This document shows positions 57,008-64,000 of a stretch of 64,000 nucleotides of DNA, piece by piece. A program made the position numbers and the translations under genes. The notes beneath the pieces are model-generated. The model was not told the DNA's origin and made no database searches. It saw nothing but the letters and a program-made list of their open reading frames with translations. The first letter of the stretch is position 1, and each line of letters starts with the position of its first letter. Location: positions 11,656,001 to 11,720,000 of the forward strand of contig JANTQA010000047.1 in the NCBI GenBank assembly GCA_027625915.1. Direction: 5' to 3'. Source of the stretch: Anaeramoeba flamelloides. Its lineage: Eukaryota; Metamonada; Anaeramoebidae.

Positions 57008-57705
57008 ATGCCAAAATATTATTGTGCTTATTGTGATGTTTATTTAACTCACGATAGCCCAAATGGTAATTCCTTAATTTTTTTTTAAATCTTTCTTTTT
57101 GAAAAATTCTCACCAACTTTTCATGAAATTTCTTTTTTATTAAATATTTTTCAAAAAAAAAACAAAAAACTTAAAAGTTAGAAGGGCCCATAACAGAGGG
57201 TGGAAACACAAAACAGCTGTTAGGTGTTATTATGCAATGTTTGAGCATACACGTAAGTCAATTATCTTTTTTAAAGTCTCTTCTTTACCTTTACTTATTG
57301 ATTAACAACCTATCTATTTCTATCTTTAAAAAAAAAACATTCTTCAATTTATCCAACCAACAAACACCCCCAAAAGTGCTTGAAAAAAAACAAGAAGAGG
57401 AAAAAACTGTTCAACAAATCACAAAACAAGGATCTGAAAAAATTGCCACAAAATTGAATGTGAAGGGACCTTTAATAATGTCTCGTGGGGTCATTCTTCC
57501 AAACGAACAGCAAACAGTGGTTAAAAAGGGTGAAAAGTTGGAACTCGAAAAAAAAACTTCTGTAATGAGCAAATTTACCGTTATTAAAAAAGCAGAGGAA
57601 GAGCCCAAAAACATTTCAACAAACTTTATCGAATTTATGATTAAAGACAATCCACTAAATCTCCCAATTAACAAAGGAAGCAAAGTTTTATTTGATTTTG
57701 ATTAA
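57008..57705 (+). CDS. SNRPC: U1 snRNP protein C (U1-C), three exons
   Basis: Exons 57008-57065, 57178-57252 and 57377-57705 give 153 residues. The introns are 112 nt (gtaatt...taaaag) and 124 nt (gtaagt...caaaag), and both joins restore the known protein. The N-terminus MPKYYCAYCDVYLTHDSPN, then VRRAHNRGWKHKTAVRCYY, matches human MPKFYCDYCDTYLTHDSPS, then VRKTHCSGRKHKENVKDYY. The U1-C zinc finger ligands Cys6, Cys9, His24 and His30 are all present. U1-C stabilises pairing of U1 snRNA with the 5' splice site in the nucleus. After about residue 45 the protein is not Pro/Met-rich as in animals but Lys/Glu-rich with a conserved-looking tail (GPLIMSRGVILPNEQQ; NPLNLPINKGSKVLFDFD). TAA overlaps an AATAAA signal. 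Confidence 0.95.
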
Positions 57706-57863
57706 TAAAAGATTTACCTTTCTTTTTTTTTTTTTTTTTTTTTTTCTTTTTCCTCTTCTTTTTTTGTTATTTTTAAATCCAAGAACAAAAAATAAAAAAA
57801 AACAAACAAAAAAAGAAAAAAAAAACAAACAAACAAAATAATAAAAAAACAGCACAATCAACT

Positions 57864-58168
57864 TTAAAGCTTTTCAACCAATTCAACGAATTTTTCGAAA
57901 AGTTCTTTCTTTTCTTTCGGTTTGGTTGTAATTTCTTGCAAAATTATTGTATTTTTCAAAAACAATTGAGAATTTTGATTGCTCTAAATCGTTATGTGAG
58001 ATTCGCAACAAATTATTGTAAAACTTGATATTCTTTTCCACATGATTAAATATCCTATCTGTAATTCAAGATCAATTTCCTTTTTATATTTTTGAAGAGA
58101 AGGAAATAAAGAACAAAAATTCCATACACCCATTTGAAAAAAGCAAGGACTAAAAGTCTTCCTGCAAA
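57864..58168 (-). CDS. Candidate minus-strand gene, convergent with U1-C, structure unresolved
   Basis: After 'ttgaattacag' at 58059, one frame reads RIFNHVEKNIKFYNNLLRIS then HNDLEQSKFSIVFEKYNN and stops later at KIR. A second frame after 'acgatttag' (57984) reads SNQNSQLFLKNTIILQEITT then KPKEKKELFEKFVELVEKL and ends in TAA at 57864. Both are protein-like, so either they are successive exons or one frame slip separates them. A further upstream piece (58117-58168, KTFSPCFFQM then a donor 'gtgtat') joins in phase to the first. No family is recognised. The coding look makes a real gene or a recent pseudogene likely. Confidence 0.4.
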
Positions 58169-58664
58169 ATTCTTACTCAAACTACTTAAAATAGTGAACC
58201 AAACAGTTTGAGCAACATTTTTATAACTTTTTAGTCACTCCTTTTACAAAACATTCAGAAAGCAATTTTTTTTTTTTTTCATTTTTTTCATTTTCCTGGC
58301 TTTCTCGACTTTTTCACTAAGTAACTTTTCAAATTCCAGAAATAGGATTTAGGGTATTTGTAATTCTTAAAAATCAAAACAAAAGCATTGAAATCATTTA
58401 TTCCTCATATTTGATCTTCAAATTCAATAAATTTATTTTTCATTTAAAATATTGATTTAGATTGGCCAACAATATTAAAAAGAATCATAAAATCCTGAAA
58501 AATCCTTTTAACCTAATTCCTGATCAATGTAAATGCTGATAAATTCAAAAAAATGTTCTAAAATTGAAACAACTATTTATATTTTATGGTTTGTGAATAT
58601 TATTTTGATGACTAACTACATATTTGTTGAATTAAGGGGTTAGTGTCTATCATGAAGAATTCTA
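58169..58664. other. AT-rich spacer
   Basis: On the minus strand 58075-58250 also contains another open frame with hydrophobic character (VAQTVWFTILSSLSKNFAGR...), overlapping the candidate gene at 57864-58168. The remainder has no recognised feature. Confidence 0.35.
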
Positions 58665-59215
58665 AAATTAAAGTATGTTGCTATTGGATGTAAATCATTT
58701 TAGTGATCAATAGTTCAAAGGTCTCTAAAAATTTCGATTTGATAAAATAGTGACCAAATGTCAATCTTATCAATTAAAAATAGATCCTTGAATTAGTAAA
58801 AAAACTCGAAGAATTTTGGAAAAAAATTTGTATTTTTGAGACAAATCTAAAGGCTGAATCATCAATATTCTGACTTTAAAGTTGCAAAATATCTTTCTTA
58901 AATTTGTCTTGGAATGTCAATTAGTTCCTACAAAATTCTTTTTTTTAAAAAAATTAAATAATTAACCAAGAGATTATTTAGACAAATTATTTTTTAATTA
59001 TTGGAAAGAAATTAGAAAATACAACTAGATCCTTAGAAAGGAAATTAGAAATGATCAATCTTTAGCTTTTTAAGCTGATAATTATTGAATAAATCTTTGA
59101 AATTAATAAATGAAAAAAATCATTACTTTTGGAGGTGTTCTAAATATTGGTTTTTAAATCCTAGATTCCAATTATTTTGCGGTTCTATCTTTTTAGATTC
59201 GGAAAACTATTAAAT
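58665..59215. repeat. Dispersed repeat G, copy 2
   Basis: It is the direct-repeat partner of 5270-5830, in the same order and orientation (see that entry). Here it ends at a run of eleven G residues. Confidence 0.6.
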
Positions 59216-59219
59216 TGAA

Positions 59220-59385
59220 GGGGGGGGGGGCATTATATAAATGGAGGATGTAAGAAGATATATGGTAGGTTCAAACGACTGTAGTTTTAATTCAAGTTCT
59301 CTTTAAATCTGTTCGGAACAGTTGCCTCGTATCGGGAGAGATCTGACCAGAACGATTGCGTTTTACTGGAATTTAATTGTTGAAA
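59220..59385. other. Island of higher GC content starting with a G11 run
   Basis: Eleven consecutive G (59220-59230) are followed by 'cattatataaatggaggatg' and, at 59310-59365, by 'tctgttcggaacagttgcct', 'cgtatcgggagagatctgac' and 'cagaacgattgcg'. GC content is clearly above the surroundings, and a short self-complementary 'ctgttcggaacag' is present. There is no open frame. A small RNA gene, a foreign insertion or an element end are all possible. None of the usual spliceosomal, SRP or tRNA signatures was recognised. Confidence 0.35.
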
Positions 59386-59434
59386 TCTTGATAGTGTATT
59401 TGGTATTCATTTAAACAAAAAAAAAATCTATTAT

Positions 59435-59975
59435 TTAAACCCCAATTCAAAAATTTTAACACACCAAAATTCGATTTGTGAAAAAAAAAAAAAACTTATT
59501 TAATCAATTCAAGAAGATTTACCAAATTAGAACTATTCACAAATTGAAATGTTAACACTTGTTTATAAATTACAATACTCACAAAACAATAAATAAATAA
59601 TTATTTATACTAATAAATCAAGGGTGTTTTAAAAATTTTGGAGAGAGCAAAACAAAAAAATACATTAGTAAATTTGTTTAAATTCTATTAGGAATATTGA
59701 TCGATCAAATGGTTAGATACTACCAACTAATTTTATTTGAGTTCTTCTATTTTCAACAACTTAAATACAACCTAATATCAATGGTTGAAAAAAATTTTTG
59801 ATCGAACGAAACAAATTACGTAATTCAAACAATGAAATGAAAACAAAAACGAAAAGATGAAAAAATGATTTTCATATTTTACAAAAATCAAAATTATCTT
59901 CAATTTTAATGAAATTGAATTATTGTGAATGTTTGTAACGTTTTAGCTGTGTGGAAAATTTTGAATTTTAGTTTA
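59435..59975. mobile_element. Inverted-repeat element, family H, copy 3
   Basis: About 540 bp. The left 'taaaccccaattcaaaaatt' then 'ttaacaca' is the inverse of the right (reverse complement 'taaactaaaattcaaaattt' then 'tccacaca'). The interior is non-coding. Confidence 0.65.
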
Positions 59976-61274
59976 TCTTTTGAGATGTAAAATATTTTAA
60001 AAACTAAAAAAAATTCTGATTATTTTTCGGTGGACTTGAAAGATTCTGTATCACTTTTCTTTGTATTTAAAAAATTAATATTTAAAAAATTTTCTTCTTT
60101 TCTTTTCCTTTTTTCATTTTTTATTATCTTATCTAAAAGAAAATGTGTGTAATTGAATCCATAAAGTATTCACCAAAAATAAGTTAAATGAGTTTTACAA
60201 AAAAAAAAAAAATGAACTATATAATATTTGGCAGGACTTTTTACTCAACAAATTATTTAAATTTTTTTTTGGAAGAATTTCACTTTTTAAATTTGATAAA
60301 AAAAATTCTTTATAATTGATTGCTTTTTACCAGTTGAAAATTCAATTTTATATCGATAAAAATGAAAAATTTAAATAATTTATTTCAAATAATAAAGAAA
60401 GAGAAAAAAAAAGTGAAAGATCATAAAATTATATTTGTTAGATTATTTTCAAAAAAAAAAAACAATAAGTACCTATTTGAAACAAACAAGTTTTTATAAA
60501 GTGTAAAAATGAAAAAAATAAGCTGTTTCAATCTTTTTATTTGGGTTCTGAGTTTGTCTAATATCTTTTTAAAAAGGATTTTATAAAGAAAAAAAATTAA
60601 TTTTTTTTTTAAGCTTTTTACCAAAAATCTTGTAATGAATATAACAAATACTAAAAATAATTTATCAGGCAAATTAGAATTACAAAATTTTTATTCAAAT
60701 GGTTTATAATACTATTGTAATTTTTTTTATTTAGATCATGAAATAAATAAAATGACCCATTTTTAATTATTTCTTTTCATTTCTTTTCATTTGGTTTTTT
60801 TTTTTTATTTTTAAAACAATTATTTTAGCAATATTTCAGTTACTATGATGAATAGTTCTCTGGGTTATTGTAGTTAATTAATTTTCATAAAAGTTAAATA
60901 AATGATATTTAAAACAAAACAATCCACATTATTCGAGAAATTTTATTAGAACGTTATAAAACTATTTTTTCTCACTTTTTTATACACAACAGTAAAAATA
61001 ATCTTGATCTTTTAAAATTTTGATATCTTATTTTTTTAAGTTCGTGATTTCAATTAATTATTTAATTGTTGAAAAAAATCAATTTTTTTATATATTTATT
61101 CAAATTTCACACAAATTTAAGAAAGATATATATTTTTTTTTTGAAGTTTTGAGAATTGATGTTTTAGATGGTTAAAATTTTAGCAAAATTCAAGATTTTT
61201 TATGAAATTGAGAAATTCTTAAAATAAAATTTTTTTTTTTTAAATTGATAAGTTCAACTTTTTAAATTAATTGA
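59976..61274. other. Gene-free AT-rich stretch
   Basis: No coding sequence or repeat pair was recognised. It holds T- and A-runs only. Confidence 0.5.
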
Positions 61275-61474
61275 AAAATAAATCGGACAAAATTTTCATT
61301 TATCTTTCCAAAATTAAATTATGATTTCAAAAATCCTTTGAATACAGAATTTTGATAGTCCCGATCCTCTAACCACGTTAAACACGTTATATGGTTGAAA
61401 AATAATTCGATTTTCAAAGATTATTTCAAAGATTTTTTTGGGAACGCTGAATGAAAATTTTGTCCGATTTATTT
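61275..61474. mobile_element. Small inverted-repeat element, family L, 200 bp
   Basis: The left 'aaataaatcggacaaaattt' then 'tcatttatctttcc' is inverted relative to the right (reverse complement 'aaataaatcggacaaaattt' then 'tcattcagcgttcc'). The repeat continues inward with 'aaaaatcctttgaa' against 'aaaaatctttgaaa'. The centre is a GC-richer 'cccgatcctctaaccacgtt'. It is non-coding. Confidence 0.78.
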
Positions 61475-62053
61475 TACAATTAACAGTATTTATTTATTTT
61501 TTTATTTAGAGAAAGGAGTAATTAAAGAAAATTTACTAAAAAAAAAAAAGAAGAAGAAAATTAATTAAAATATTAAAAAAAATAAATATAATATCACATG
61601 GCCAAATTAAAAACTATCCACATGCCCAGAGTTTATAGGAGGAATGAAAAAACCCAATAGAATGAATATTAATTACAAATAACAATTCCACATTCTGTGA
61701 TTAATAATTGGTATTACCCTGTTGTTAGGTTTTTTTTAATTTGAAAGAATTGAGTAAAATCTAGATTTTGCTAAATTCTTTTAAAATCAATAAACCCTTT
61801 ATTGACACTACGTCTCAGAGCGATGTACTAGGTTCAAAAGTTAAACTTTAAGTAAAACTTTTTTTAATTGTAATTTTCAAAGAGATTTGATTGTTGGAGT
61901 TATTGCTATTTACTTTCAAAAGTAAAATAGTTTCCTTTCTCTGATTCTATGTTAAAATTAATAACTTCTTTCTTAATAACTCAAAACCAACAATTGGTAT
62001 GAATTAATAATTGTAATTCTTGAAAGTAAAGAAGAAATTTTCATAAATTTTAG
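61475..62053. other. Spacer with a repeat D relic; upstream exons of the FN3 gene not located
   Basis: 61722-61785 ('gttaggttttttttaatttg' then 'aaagaattgagtaaaatc') matches the small inverted repeat next to repeat D at 48005. A tiny ORF at 61599-61661 (MAKLKTIHMPRVYRRNEKTQ) is unexplained. The open frame of the first visible FN3-gene exon extends upstream to about 61979 without a start codon. Confidence 0.4.
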
Positions 62054-64000
62054 AAAACAAGTAAAACCAGATAACAACCTTTGTAGATTTCTCTATTCAA
62101 ATCCCCAAGATCAAGATTGGATTATAAAATTAGAATTTAACAAGAAAATAAGGTAAATCTTAAATTCATTGAGTCAATTCTTAAGCTTCAAACAGAAGGG
62201 AAATAAGATTCAAAGGGAAATAATTTTCAAAACAAAAAAGGGATGTTTTATCATTTTTTGCCTTTTTTTACTAATCTCAATGTTTTTTTCTTTTAATAAT
62301 TAAATCGAAAAAGGAATGTTACGATCTTACCTACTTTTGTGTTTCTATTGTTTGTTTCAAATAGGTACTTATTTTTTTTTTTAATTTCTGTTTCTTTCTT
62401 GTGTCACCAGAACTCAAAACCTAATTGTTTTTATACCTATTTGTAATCCAAAAGTTAATTCAACACCAACACCAACACCAACACCAACAAGCACACCCAC
62501 ACCCACATCAACACCTTCACCCACACCTTCTTTCACAACAGATAATACAGATGAAGACAACAATCGATTTATCTTAATCTTCTTTTGGATCGTCTCTGTG
62601 TTTTTTTTATTGCTTTGTATTTGTTTAACAAGAAGAAAAATCTCATTAAGAATACAAGAAATTCGAAATAAAATGAAAAACAAGAAAAAAAAAAAAACAA
62701 AAAGCCAGTCCAAGTTTGATGACCCGAACGATTCTGAGACAAAAAAATTAAATTCAAATCTGTCTCTTGACGATTTTAGTGATCAAGAAAATAATTTTTT
62801 TTCAAAAGATCGGGTTAGGGAGAAGGAGGATGTTGAAATCGAAAAAATAGATTTCACTGAACACCAAGAAAAAAAGCCAGTAGGTTGCCACGCCAACAAA
62901 AACATTTATTCAAAGTTATTTGTATCTTCAGACAAATGCTATTTGGAATGGATCAAAAATGGAAATTTCAAAGCATATTGGGTAAAAGTTGAAGAATTCG
63001 AGACCGGGGAATTAATCTATGACTCGGTAGTGGAAGGGAATCGAATAAAACTTTATGATTTAACTCCTAACACAAGATATAATCTTTCATTATTTTCACC
63101 GATTGAAAAACAAAAAAAGGGCCGAAGAAAAACCAAAACGGAAAAAGAAAAACAAGAACTCTTAACAAGCTTTAAACTTTTACAATCAAAACAAATCAAA
63201 ACACTCAGAGAAGGAGAGGGCAATAAAGGGGTTCAAAAAATAAATGTTGTCGATTGTATTGAAAACAATGAAATAATAATTCGATGGGAAGAACCAAAAA
63301 ATGAAATCTTTGAAATTGAAAATTATGATATTAAAATTATTGAATTAGATTCTCCGAATAAGAACGGAGCAGAAAATGAGAATGGGAATGCAAATTTAAA
63401 AAAGAATCAATTAAAATTCCAGAGCAAAAATAATGAAATCACTATTCAAAAGCTAAAGCCTAATACTAAATATTTGTGTCAAATTAGAATAATTAACTGT
63501 ATGGAAGCACAAGGATATTCAAAACCAAAAATATTTAAAACTAAACAAATTTATAATTTAGATTTTGCAGGGGAAATATTTCTTAAAAAGAAAAGCGCAA
63601 AAAGAATTATTGTGAATTGGACAAACCCAAAAACAAATCAATTAGAAATCGATAGCTATATCATCAAGATCAAATCGAAAAACGGAGATTATAAGTTTTC
63701 TGAAAAAATTAAAAATAATCAACATAGCTATAATTTTTGTAATTTAAAGCCAAATGAAAATTATTTGGTTTTTATTCGATCACATAACAAATTTGGTTAT
63801 TCAAAAAAATCAAAGCCAATACAAATTAAAACAGATGCTTATTATCCCGAACAAATAGATCAAATTACGATCCAAAACATCACATCAAAGCAAGTTGAAT
63901 TATCTTGGCAAAAGCCTAAAAATAATGGTTCAAGAATTGATTTTTATCAATTATCAATTTATCAAACCGACGATTATGATAATGACCATGTTGATGATGG
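62054..64000 (+). CDS. Single-pass membrane protein with Thr/Pro stalk and FN3 repeats (3' part, runs off window)
   Basis: Visible exons are 62054-62152, 62314-62364 and 62411 onward, with GT-AG introns of 161 and 46 nt. Both junctions preserve phase. The translated order is an unrecognised presumably extracellular segment (VKPDNNLCRFLYSNPQDQDW; VTILPTFVFLLFVSNR), a repetitive Thr/Pro/Ser stalk, a transmembrane helix at visible residues about 103-123 (FILIFFWIVSVFFLLLCICL) followed by TRRK, a basic and acidic linker, then at least four fibronectin type III-like repeats (about 214-280, 324-427, 432-525 and 529 onward) with typical Trp and 'L.P.T.Y' marks (LTPNTRYNLSL, LKPNTKYLCQI, LKPNENYLVFI). 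No stop occurs before the window ends, and the 5' exons are missing. The basic residues after the helix predict FN3 repeats on the cytosolic side. A kinase or similar output domain could lie beyond the window; that is speculation. Confidence 0.82.

Noticed and set aside
62316-62364. A signal-peptide exon MLRSYLLLCFYCLFQI spliced to 62455
   Set aside because: The phase fits and it looks like a signal peptide, but the same bases also fit, in another frame, as an internal exon joined in phase on both sides to coding exons at 62054-62152 and 62411. The three-exon model explains more. It remains the main alternative.
62460-62530. 'acaccaacaccaac' repeats as a telomere-like or CRISPR-like array
   Set aside because: It is the coding Thr/Pro stalk of the membrane protein. 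No spacers or telomere context.
1-64000. LTR retroelements, Polintons, rRNA, tRNA and CRISPR arrays
   Set aside because: Looked for by characteristic motifs on both strands. None was recognised.

Overview
The window is very A+T-rich (by eye about 80%), with long A, T and A/T-biased runs, GT-AG introns mostly of 46-254 bases, and genes encoding proteins swollen by Asn-, Lys- and Glu-rich tracts. It carries a Raptor gene (TORC1), a TUG/ASPSCR1 gene and a U1 snRNP C gene, so it is nuclear DNA of a unicellular eukaryote. TAA, TAG and TGA all behave as stops, so the code looks standard. The overall style (Lys/Asn-rich inserts, T-rich introns, receptor-like FN3 protein, dense small inverted-repeat elements) fits an amoeboid protist such as Anaeramoeba. 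That assignment is inference; no rRNA or other marker is present.

Layout. 1-10.1 kb: no intact gene, only inverted-repeat elements, diverged repeats and small coding remnants. 10.5-12.65 kb: an intact gene for an unrecognised, probably nuclear, 623-residue protein. 13.1 kb: a possible last exon on the minus strand. 17.6-19.6 kb: TUG/ASPSCR1, a p97/VCP cofactor. 20-26.2 kb: mobile-element debris, including a decayed Tc1/mariner transposase and a 500-bp fold-back repeat. 26.4-27.5 kb: a three-exon coiled-coil protein. 27.9-29.9 kb: a 2.07-kb non-coding element with terminal inverted repeats. 30-31.7 kb: remnants of PH-domain coding sequence. 35.7-45.3 kb: Raptor, with a short first exon separated from the rest by a 3.5-kb intron full of repeats. 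49.7-50.5 kb (minus): a bacterial-type YcgL/RlaP nucleotidyltransferase. 51.4-56.1 kb: more small elements and gene debris. 56.2-58.2 kb: a compact cluster with the three-exon U1-C gene flanked by two weaker minus-strand candidates. 62.05 kb to the end: the 3' part of a membrane protein with a Thr/Pro stalk, one transmembrane helix and FN3 repeats, running off the window.

The genes do not form an operon or one pathway. The recognisable ones are core eukaryotic functions: growth control (Raptor), p97 membrane and ubiquitin traffic (TUG) and 5' splice-site recognition (U1-C). Between them the sequence is largely built from at least ten families of short inverted-repeat elements. Several occur in two to four copies here, one has TA target-site signatures, and a Tc1/mariner transposase fossil lies beside one copy. 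No tRNA, rRNA, CRISPR array, LTR element or Polinton was recognised.
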